NCBI GenBank assembly: GCA_900553145.1 | Contig: USCL01000098.1 | Location: 1 to 12,030, forward strand | Reading direction: 5' to 3' | Source of the DNA: an uncultured Desulfovibrio sp. | GTDB lineage: Bacteria; Desulfobacterota; Desulfovibrionia; Desulfovibrionales; Desulfovibrionaceae | DNA: 12,030 bases | Shown: in pieces, positions 6,594 to 12,030 of the stretch | Layout: every line of letters starts with the position of its first letter | How positions within the stretch are numbered: the first letter of the stretch is position 1 | Position numbers and translations under genes: made by a program | Notes under the pieces: model-generated | Told to the model about the DNA's origin: nothing | Databases searched by the model: none | What the model saw: the letters and a program-made list of their open reading frames with translations, nothing else

Positions 6594-7388
6594 TTACCTC
6601 CTGATGCCAGCCAGCAGTTTCTTTTCAACCTGGTCGATGATGAAGCCGATGACTGCACCAGACAGACCCACGCAAATCATGCCGAGGACGATGATGTCGG
6701 GACGGCCGAGGCGGCCACCCATGGTGATGAGGAAGCCGAGGCCGGAGTCGGCGGCCAGCAGTTCCGCGGCCACGAGGTTGGTCCAGCAGTAGGCCAGGGC
6801 AAGCTGCAACGCGCCGAACACCATGGGAAGCGAGGACGGAATGCAGAGCTGCGTGAAAATCTGCCAGTTGTTCGCCCCGTATGTGCGGGCCATCTGGATA
6901 AGGGTCGGGTTGGTCATGCGCACGCCAACGTACGAGTTGATGACGCACGGCACGATGCCCGCGATCCAGATGATGAATACCTTGCCGGCGAGGCCGATGC
7001 CGAACCAGAAAACGGTAAGCGGAATCCACGCGATGGGGGGAATGGGACGGATGAGTTCGAAAATCGGGCGGAACAGGCCTTCAACCACGTTGAACCAGCC
7101 CATGGCCAGACCGAGCGGGATGCCCACGACGAGCGAGAGCACATACCCGATGAAGGCTTCCTGAATGGACGTCCACGCGTGCGTCGCCATGATGGCGCCG
7201 TCGGGGTTGGGGTTGCCGAGTTTGTCGATGAACGCGGCGAACACCTGAGAAGGCGATGCCAGCAATGTATTGGGAATGATTCCCGAGCGTACCACACTTT
7301 CCCAGAAGGCGAAAAAGATAAAGATGCTCAAGTAGGGAAGGATGGTCAGAAGCAATGGCTGTTTGACGCTTACTTCTTTGTAGGCCAT
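6594..7388 (-). CDS. ABC importer permease 1 (SsuC/TauC/NrtB family)
   Basis: A 264-residue inner-membrane protein with about six helices, the first at about 12-29 and the last at about 232-252. The family core RPIPPIAWIPLTVFWFGIGL (114-133) and the EAA loop MARTYGANNWQIFTQLCIPS (166-185) followed by SLP place it in the binding-protein-dependent permease family for sulfonates, taurine, nitrate and similar solutes. It forms the translocation channel with permease 2 and couples to the ATPases through the EAA loop. The start has GAGG 9 nt upstream. It begins 54 nt after the stop of ATPase 1, a gap that holds a small hairpin, and ends 5 nt before permease 2. Confidence 0.93.
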   Translation of the reverse strand: MAYKEVSVKQPLLLTILPYLSIFIFFAFWESVVRSGIIPNTLLASPSQVFAAFIDKLGNPNPDGAIMATHAWTSIQEAFIGYVLSLVVGIPLGLAMGWFNVVEGLFRPIFELIRPIPPIAWIPLTVFWFGIGLAGKVFIIWIAGIVPCVINSYVGVRMTNPTLIQMARTYGANNWQIFTQLCIPSSLPMVFGALQLALAYCWTNLVAAELLAADSGLGFLITMGGRLGRPDIIVLGMICVGLSGAVIGFIIDQVEKKLLAGIRR

Positions 7389-7414
7389 GAGTCACATCCT
7401 CGTGTCTGTGCTGC

Positions 7415-7437
7415 GTTAGAGAGGTGTCTCGTCTAAC
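7415..7437 (-). other. Small hairpin between ATPase 1 and permease 1
   Basis: GTTAGAGAG (7415-7423) pairs with CTC-TCTAAC (7428-7430, 7432-7437) with one bulged base, a 9-bp stem and a 4-nt loop. In the mRNA it lies just after the ATPase 1 stop codon and is not followed by a U-run. It may tune processing or relative expression of the first gene against the rest. The stem could also be fortuitous. Confidence 0.45.
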
Positions 7438-7442
7438 CGGGT

Positions 7443-8198
7443 TTACCACCAACGGATCAGTTCGGTGACTTGCTTGCGCAGCTCCACGAACTTGGGATCG
7501 ATCAGGTTGCGGGGGCGGGGGAGATCCACGGGGATTTCCGCCTTGATCTTGGTGGGCTTGTTGGTCAGCACCAGGATACGCTCGGCAACATAAACCGCCT
7601 CTTCGATGTTATGCGTCACGAACAGGACGGTACTGTTGAGCTTTTTCCAGATGTTGACCAGCTCGTCTTCAAGGTAGAAACGCAGCTTGACGTCGAGCTG
7701 TCCATAGGGTTCGTCCATCAGCAGCAGGTCGGGATTCACGGCGAACGCCCTCGAAACGGCGATACGCTGCATCATACTGGCGGAAACCTGGTTGGGGTAC
7801 AGGTCGGCGCAGGAGGACAGGCCGACGAGCTCCATGATTTGGGTCGCGCGCGCTTCGCGTTCTTCCTTGCCTACGCCCTTGACCTCCATGCCGTAAGCCA
7901 CGTTCTCACGGACGGTACGCCAAGGCAGACAGGTCGGTTCCTGAAACACATACGAAATGTTGTGCTTCTTGGGGTTCGCTTCTTCCCCGTCGATGAGGAT
8001 TTCGCCTTCGGTGGCGGGCATCAGCTTGGACAGGGTGTTCAGGAAGGTGGTTTTGCCGCAGCCCGTAGGGCCGACGATGGCAAGGAGCTCGCCTTCTTTG
8101 ATGTTGAAGTTGATCCCGTCGAGGACGGTCAGATCCCCAAACCGTTTTGTGAGGTTATTCACCTGAATCTTGATGCGTGATTCTGGGGTGGTGGGCAC
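7443..8198 (-). CDS. ABC importer ATPase 1, canonical Walker A and H-loop but degenerate signature
   Basis: A 251-residue nucleotide-binding subunit of the NrtD/SsuB/TauB type. Walker A is canonical, GPTGCGKTT (43-51). Gln86 begins the Q-loop FQEPTCLPW, Walker B LLLMDEP carries Glu163, and the switch histidine is present in VTHNIEEA (His196). The signature motif, expected as LSGGM/Q, instead reads VSASMMQR (138-145), which removes both glycines that contact the gamma-phosphate of the partner's ATP. Checked on the nucleotide sequence around 7765-7790, the codons leave no doubt. This defect complements those of ATPase 2. The start is GTG at 8198, with AAAGGAG (8205-8211) 6 nt upstream. It is the first gene of the operon, behind a leader of about 190 nt and a sigma-54 promoter. 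Confidence 0.94.
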   Translation of the reverse strand: MPTTPESRIKIQVNNLTKRFGDLTVLDGINFNIKEGELLAIVGPTGCGKTTFLNTLSKLMPATEGEILIDGEEANPKKHNISYVFQEPTCLPWRTVRENVAYGMEVKGVGKEEREARATQIMELVGLSSCADLYPNQVSASMMQRIAVSRAFAVNPDLLLMDEPYGQLDVKLRFYLEDELVNIWKKLNSTVLFVTHNIEEAVYVAERILVLTNKPTKIKAEIPVDLPRPRNLIDPKFVELRKQVTELIRWW

Positions 8199-8231
8199 TG
8201 GTGGCTCCTTTGTCTTTTTTCAGGGCGAACA

Positions 8232-8391
8232 CGCTGGTGTCGCCTCCTAGGGAGGAACGCGCTTTGGCCAATTCATGGACCTCGTACGCTAGTCCATACA
8301 TTGGCTGAAGCGCTGCCTCTGGACCCTGTGTGGAGGCGGCACGTCGGCGAAGGATTGCTCCCCCGCAAGCCGTGCTTTCGGCTCCAATCTT
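8232..8391 (-). promoter_or_regulatory. Highly structured 5' leader of the ABC operon (candidate cis-regulatory RNA)
   Basis: The predicted leader (about 8391 to 8199) is nearly all helix. (a) A long rod: 8232-8236 with 8345-8349, then 8237-8247 with 8332-8342, including CGCCTCC/GGAGGCG. (b) Inside it, AGGG/CCCT (8249-8252, 8324-8327) and a hairpin of arms 8259-8280 and 8292-8313 with loop 8281-8291. (c) A second domain right at the predicted RNA 5' end: CAATC/GATTG (8385-8389, 8353-8357) enclosing AGCCG/CGGCT (8368-8372, 8379-8383). CCTCC (8243-8247, plus-strand numbering) can alternatively pair locally with GGAGG (8251-8255), a possible switch. The ribosome site at 8205-8211 lies outside the rod and no U-run is present. 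No known riboswitch class was recognised. The G-U pattern favours RNA from the opposite strand (see findings). Confidence 0.5.
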
Positions 8392-8402
8392 GTTCTCTAA
8401 TG

Positions 8403-8419
8403 AGCAAAGATGGTGCCAG
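8403..8419 (-). promoter_or_regulatory. Sigma-54 promoter of the ABC importer operon
   Basis: On the minus strand TGGCAC (8418-8413), five bases, then TTGCT (8407-8403) match the sigma-54 (RpoN) consensus TGGCAC-N5-TTGCW exactly, with GG at 8417-8416 (-24) and GC at 8405-8404 (-12). Transcription should start near 8391, at the 5' edge of the structured leader. The operon is same-strand downstream, and a sigma-54 activator gene is the next gene upstream. Confidence 0.88.
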
Positions 8420-8582
8420 AAGGAAGATGTAAACCCTCAAAAAACGCATCCCACGAGAACTCCTGCAACGGATACGTTTTTATTCTAGGTGAATAGGAGC
8501 ATCTTTAAAAAGGGAAAAAAAGATCAAGAGCGGGCTTCTTTGCCGGCGGTTGCGTAGGGGGCCTTCAAAATGAGGATCAAAA

Positions 8583-8634
8583 TGTCCCAAAAAGCCGGAG
8601 GGAAGGATTTTTTTTGGGACAAAAATATCCCAAA
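8583..8634. promoter_or_regulatory. Inverted repeats of TGTCCCA, likely enhancer (UAS) sites for the adjacent sigma-54 activator
   Basis: TGTCCCAAAAA (8583-8593) and its exact inverse TTTTTGGGACA (8611-8621) form an 11-bp inverted repeat. The second arm also forms a tighter dyad, TTTGGGA-N8-TCCCAAA (8613-8634). The cluster lies about 165-215 bp upstream of the -24 element, the usual enhancer distance for sigma-54 promoters. A related copy, TGGGACA-N4-TGCGACA, is at 8800-8817. The rest of 8420-8842 is AT-rich and I see no supported gene in it. Confidence 0.65.
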
Positions 8635-8799
8635 TGATAAATCCTGTGATTTAAGTATATTATTGAAGCAAATGTTGTTGGGGCAACACGCGCTCACGTT
8701 CGTTGAGAAAAAATCCCGTATAATGCGTTGTGATTGAGATAAAAGGAACGAGCTGAAGCGGCTTCCGGGAAGCGAAGCGGAAAAAAGGGCGAAAAAAAA

Positions 8800-8817
8800 T
8801 GGGACAGAAGTGCGACA
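8800..8817. promoter_or_regulatory. Further copies of the GGGACA half-site
   Basis: TGGGACA (8800-8806) is followed after four bases by TGCGACA (8811-8817), one mismatch from the same motif, as a direct repeat with 11-bp spacing. It lies between the activator gene terminator and the main inverted repeats. It could be an auxiliary activator site, but one exact copy and one variant are weak evidence. Confidence 0.35.
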
Positions 8818-8842
8818 TTTTCCTGTGGCCGGCAAAATGGAA

Positions 8843-8871
8843 AAGCGCCTCCCGTTGGAGGGGAGGCGCTT
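8843..8871 (-). terminator. Intrinsic terminator of the sigma-54 activator gene
   Basis: AAGCGCCTCCC (8843-8853) pairs perfectly with GGGAGGCGCTT (8861-8871) around a 7-nt loop. In minus-strand RNA the stem runs straight into TTTTCCATTTT. It lies 30 nt after the activator stop codon and separates that transcript from the ABC operon, so the operon depends on its own promoter. Confidence 0.88.
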
Positions 8872-8901
8872 ACACTCGGACGGGAATCAGGGCGCGGGGC
8901 G

Positions 8902-10707
8902 TTATTCTTTTTCCAGATTGAAATCTTTCATTTTCCTGAACAAGGTACGCCTGTCCATGCCCAAGCTGTCCGCCGTCGGGCCGCGTTTCCAGTTGTTTTT
9001 CTTTAACGCGTTCAGCAGGTAGACCTTTTCGAAACGGGAAAGCGCTTCCGCCAGCGTCAGGGAGTCTTCCGGCCCTTCCGAGGCTGCCGTTTGCACGGCC
9101 GCCTCGCCGATGATCGTATCGCCCAGACGCGCCGTCCCCAGGCTCAAGTATTGGTACAGCACGTTTTGCAGCTCGCGGACGTTGCCGGGCCAGTCGTAGA
9201 GCATAAACGCGTGCAGCATCTCGCTGTCCATGTACTCGAAACGTTTGTTGCTCGGGTAGGCCTTCAGGAAATGTTCCACCAGCAGGGGAATGTCCGACTT
9301 GCGTTCCCGCAGCGGCGGGAGGGGGATCGGGATGACATGGATGCGGTAATAGAAGTCGCGGCGCATGGCCCCTTCATTGACGCGCTCGAGCAGGTTGCGG
9401 TTCGTCGCCGCGATGATGCGGACATTCGGGCGGTGGATCTGGGAACCCCCGACAGGCGTAAACCCGCCGTGCTCAATGGCGCGGAGCAGTTTCACCTGCC
9501 CCATGAGGCTGATTTCGCCCAGCTCGTCGAGAAAGAGCGTCCCGCCGTCCGCCTGATCCAGATAGCCTTTCTTGTCGGCCGTCGCGCCGGTAAACGCCCC
9601 TTTCTTATAGCCGAACAGTTCGCTTTCAAAGAGGCTTTCCGGGATGGCCCCGCAGTTGACCGCCACGAAGGGCTGCTGATAGCGGGCGCTCCCGTCGTGT
9701 ATGGCCCGCGCCGCGAGTTCCTTGCCCGTCCCGGATTCCCCGTAGACGACCACATTGTCGTCCACGGCCGCCGCCTTGGCGATGAGATCGAAGACGGTGG
9801 TGATCTGCGGCGAATTGCCGACGATATCGCCTGAACATCGGGCTTTGAGGCGTTCGCGCAGCTCCTTGTTTTCCTGCCGGATGGTGTTGTCCTGCTTTTG
9901 CTTTTCGGTGACGTCGTTGATGAAGCCTTCCACGAGGAGGGATCCCTGTTCCTCCGCGCCTTCGGCATGGACGCCCGCGCCCTGTTCCCAGACCCATTTT
10001 TCCTCATTCCACGAGGTGATGATCCGGTAGGTCAATTCGAACGGCTCTTTCCGCTTCAGGGCGTTTTCCAGCGTTTCCGAAACATGCCCCCTGTCGTCGG
10101 GATGGACGAGGGCAAGCAGGCCCATGCCGTCCGGGCCCATGAAGTGCTCGGGCGTATACCCGGTAAGGCGGGTGACGCCTTGGCTGACGAAACGGACTTT
10201 CCGATCCGGCGAGTGTTCCCCCTGGTAGGCGAGGCCGGGGAGGTTGTTCATCAGGGTTTCAAGCTGGCGGCTCTTTTCGTGCAGCTCCATGCCGATGAGC
10301 ATATTGTGGCTTTCGAGCTTCTCCCGGAGGCGTTTGTTGGTGATGTGGGTGCGGACGCGGGCCAGCACTTCGTCGGCATGGAAGGGTTTGGTCACATAGT
10401 CGACGCCGCCGATTTCAAAACCGCGGTGCTTCTGGCCGGGCGATTCCATCACGGACAGGAAGATGACCGGGATGCTTTCGGTCGCCTTGTCCGCCTTGAG
10501 GCGCTGGCAGACCTCGAACCCGTCCATTTCGGGCATGAGGATGTCCAGCAGGATGAGATCGGGATGATGGCTGAGGGCCAAATCCAGCGCGCGTTTTCCG
10601 TTTTTGGCGATGATGAGGAAATAGTCCTGTTCGAGGGTCTGGACCAGGATATCCAGATTGACGGGATCGTCATCCACGACCAGAACGACGGGTTTATTGG
10701 ATTGCAT
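8902..10707 (-). CDS. Sigma-54 transcriptional activator: receiver-PAS-AAA+-Fis response regulator
   Basis: A 601-residue cytoplasmic response regulator. Receiver domain, about 7-120: acidic pocket Asp12-14, phospho-acceptor Asp55 in LILLDILMP, switch Ser85, Lys107 in VTKPF. A PAS sensor domain follows at about 145-268 (LPGLAYQGE..., VSQGVTRLTGYTPEHF, ending FINDVTEKQ), joined by a coiled linker. AAA+ domain, about 292-520: Walker A GESGTGKE (323-330), the sigma-54 contact motif GAFTGA intact (370-375), Walker B GTLFLDEL (389-396), RRDFYYRI (449-456) and WPGNVREL (506-513). A Fis-type helix-turn-helix is at about 553-595 (LTLAEALSRFEKVYLLNALK, then RGPTADSLGMDRRTLFRKM). It should oligomerise on enhancer DNA, hydrolyse ATP and open sigma-54 promoters. 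It overlaps the hybrid-kinase gene by 14 nt, its likely phosphodonor. GGAG lies 7 nt before the ATG. The nearest sigma-54 promoter is that of the ABC operon. A receiver and a PAS domain together imply two inputs. Confidence 0.95.
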   Translation of the reverse strand: MQSNKPVVLVVDDDPVNLDILVQTLEQDYFLIIAKNGKRALDLALSHHPDLILLDILMPEMDGFEVCQRLKADKATESIPVIFLSVMESPGQKHRGFEIGGVDYVTKPFHADEVLARVRTHITNKRLREKLESHNMLIGMELHEKSRQLETLMNNLPGLAYQGEHSPDRKVRFVSQGVTRLTGYTPEHFMGPDGMGLLALVHPDDRGHVSETLENALKRKEPFELTYRIITSWNEEKWVWEQGAGVHAEGAEEQGSLLVEGFINDVTEKQKQDNTIRQENKELRERLKARCSGDIVGNSPQITTVFDLIAKAAAVDDNVVVYGESGTGKELAARAIHDGSARYQQPFVAVNCGAIPESLFESELFGYKKGAFTGATADKKGYLDQADGGTLFLDELGEISLMGQVKLLRAIEHGGFTPVGGSQIHRPNVRIIAATNRNLLERVNEGAMRRDFYYRIHVIPIPLPPLRERKSDIPLLVEHFLKAYPSNKRFEYMDSEMLHAFMLYDWPGNVRELQNVLYQYLSLGTARLGDTIIGEAAVQTAASEGPEDSLTLAEALSRFEKVYLLNALKKNNWKRGPTADSLGMDRRTLFRKMKDFNLEKE

Positions 10708-12030
10708 CGGAAGGCTCCGTACTTGGGGCGCTGCTCGGGAACAAGGATGGACGGATCCTTTCCAGAACGGTCAGAGCAGCTTCATAGTCATAATTGTCCA
10801 CATGCATTTTCAGGGTGTGGAGTAAGGGATATTCGTCCGCATTGCAAATCACCAGCAGGCTGTTCAGGGCAATGCGGATGCGCCCCGGCGCGGCCTGCTG
10901 GAGGGCCTCGACCAGATCATTATAATAGGTGCCCAGTTTGGCGATGTCGAGTTTGGGTTTGGAGGCGGTGGCCGAGGGGCCGTCCGCGGGCTTCTTTTCC
11001 GTATCGGGCGGGCACAGTTTGACGGCGGCCTCAAGGACGTCGCCGAGCGCCTCTTCAAGCTCCGGAAGCAGCACGGCAAGCGGCCTCCCCTGAAGGGAGG
11101 ACAGGGCGGCGTTGGGGTAGCCTTTGTCCAGCTGCGCCTGCGCTTCCAGTTCCAGCATGCGCGCGGTATCCCGTAGGTACAGCGCGCCCAGATTGGCCGA
11201 AGCCCCTTTGAGGGCGTGCGCCCGTTCGCGGAGGGATTCCCAGTCGTGGGTGCGGGCGGCATGGCGGAGGAGGGCCGCGTCCTGCGAATGGTTTCTGGCG
11301 AAGCTTTGCAGGATAGTGGGGTACTGCTGCGGCGACAAGCCTGTCTGGATCACGGTTTCGAGCGAAAAACAGGGAGGGAGGAAGGCCCATGATTCCGCGT
11401 CGGGCACGGGAACCGGCGCCTGCCCCTCGGCTTGCGCTTCCGGTACGCGGTAATGCTCGGGGAGCAGGTTGTGGATGGTATCGAACAGCAGGGCCTGTTT
11501 GAACGGCTTGGAAAGATAGGCGTCCATCCCGGCGTCCAGACAGCGTTGCTTATCGGACTGCATCGCATGGGCCGTGAGCGCGACGACGGGCAGGACATAG
11601 CCGCGTTCCCGCATGATCTTGATGGTCTCATAGCCGTCCATGCCCGGCATCTGGATGTCGAGGAACATGAGGTCGAAGGCTTCACGTTCCAACAGCGCGA
11701 GGGCTTCGATGCCGTTGCCGGCCATCTTGAGCTGGGCGTGGGTTTCTTCCAGCAGCACGGACATGATCTCCTGATTGACGGGATTGTCCTCGGCCACAAG
11801 GATGCGCACGGACGACAGGTCCGGCGTGACGGGCGATTGCGCCGGGCGCGGGCCCCTGAATCCGGCCTTTTTCCGATCAAACAGCTTGCGGAGCGTGGAG
11901 CGGACGCCGCGCATGGTGATGGCCGGAATGACCTCGACGGGATAGGGCTTGTCCTTGAATTCGGAAATGGCGATCCCTTCCCGCGGGCCGCCGACAAGCA
12001 CGAGCGGAACAGGGGAAACGCAGCGCAGCT
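10694..12030 (-). CDS. Hybrid sensor histidine kinase, C-terminal part (receiver plus HPt); N-terminus outside window
   Basis: Partial: the open frame continues past the right edge, so the sensor and kinase domains are not seen. Numbering codons from 12001, residues about 64-180 are a receiver: Glu71-Asp72 pocket, phospho-acceptor Asp115 in LMFLDIQMPGMDG, Thr143 and Lys165 in YLSKPF. Residues about 225-325 are an HPt domain with phospho-His262 in AHALKGASANLGA. The tail (about 350-420, ending YDYEAALTVLERI) resembles the helical extension common in such hybrids. The stretch before residue 45 (LVLVGG... then KPYPVEVIPA) may be the end of another, possibly degenerate, receiver. This is a multi-step phosphorelay protein of the BarA/EvgS layout, probably membrane-bound. 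It passes phosphate His-Asp-His and then, by inference, to the activator gene overlapping its 3' end. A GTG at 12001 is not taken as the start because the preceding codons continue the same domain. Confidence 0.9.
   Translation of the reverse strand, partial: LRCVSPVPLVLVGGPREGIAISEFKDKPYPVEVIPAITMRGVRSTLRKLFDRKKAGFRGPRPAQSPVTPDLSSVRILVAEDNPVNQEIMSVLLEETHAQLKMAGNGIEALALLEREAFDLMFLDIQMPGMDGYETIKIMRERGYVLPVVALTAHAMQSDKQRCLDAGMDAYLSKPFKQALLFDTIHNLLPEHYRVPEAQAEGQAPVPVPDAESWAFLPPCFSLETVIQTGLSPQQYPTILQSFARNHSQDAALLRHAARTHDWESLRERAHALKGASANLGALYLRDTARMLELEAQAQLDKGYPNAALSSLQGRPLAVLLPELEEALGDVLEAAVKLCPPDTEKKPADGPSATASKPKLDIAKLGTYYNDLVEALQQAAPGRIRIALNSLLVICNADEYPLLHTLKMHVDNYDYEAALTVLERIRPSLFPSSAPSTEPSDAIQ

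Noticed and set aside
8232..8391. Assignment to a known riboswitch (cobalamin, TPP, guanidine, molybdenum cofactor, NMT1/xanthine)
   Set aside because: I looked for the conserved core sequences of these classes on both strands and could not match them. The NMT1/xanthine type is tempting because of the gene family, but the hairpin's loops do not fit what I can recall of it with confidence.
8719..8724. Perfect TATAAT -10 box on the plus strand
   Set aside because: No acceptable -35 box at 16-18 bp, no extended -10, and no gene or clear RNA downstream on that strand before the activator terminator. It may be chance in an AT-rich gap.
8524..8835. 103-codon minus-strand open frame in the gap between the activator and the ABC operon
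   Set aside because: It contains the inverted repeats and homopolymer runs of the regulatory region, has no good ribosome site, and its translation shows no domain pattern. It is best explained as an AT-rich chance frame.

Overview
The window is GC-rich except between genes. It looks like a chromosomal segment of a sulfate- or sulfite-reducing member of the Desulfovibrionaceae (Desulfovibrio/Bilophila type). That placement is an inference from protein flavour: NMT1/NrtA-type periplasmic binding proteins, a sigma-54 activator paired with a hybrid kinase, and a rhodanese-YceI fusion. No taxonomic marker gene is complete here.

Left part (1-2197): a tRNA-Gly(GCC) cut by the left edge, on the minus strand, with its own promoter. 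Next is a plus-strand gene for a two-domain protein: a rhodanese fold lacking its catalytic cysteine, followed by a YceI-like lipocalin domain. A bidirectional terminator separates it from a convergent minus-strand gene for a secreted, very Arg/Glu/Gln-rich protein. The gap 1885-2197 holds a purine-rich stretch with a G-quadruplex-type motif and a very long terminator hairpin.

Central part (2198-8198, all minus strand): one ABC importer operon, in order of transcription ATPase 1 (GTG start), permease 1, permease 2, ATPase 2, a small three-helix membrane protein, binding protein 1 and binding protein 2. The two binding proteins align without gaps at about 62% identity by hand count. The two ATPases carry complementary motif defects, so a heterodimer would have one canonical and one degenerate ATP site. 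The substrate cannot be read from sequence. The family (NrtA/SsuA/TauA) suggests a small organic anion such as a sulfonate, or a nitrogen compound.

Regulatory gap (8199-8901): a near-perfect sigma-54 promoter (8403-8418, minus) should start transcription near 8391. That gives a leader of about 190 nt that folds almost entirely into helices. About 165-215 bp upstream of the promoter lie TGTCCCA/TGGGACA inverted repeats, the expected place for enhancer sites.

Right part (8902-12030, minus strand): a receiver-PAS-AAA+-Fis sigma-54 activator, preceded by and overlapping the C-terminal part of a hybrid sensor kinase (receiver plus HPt) that runs off the window. The simplest reading is a single signalling-plus-transport locus. 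The kinase phosphorylates the activator, the activator binds the repeats and drives the sigma-54 promoter, and a structured leader may add a second level of control.
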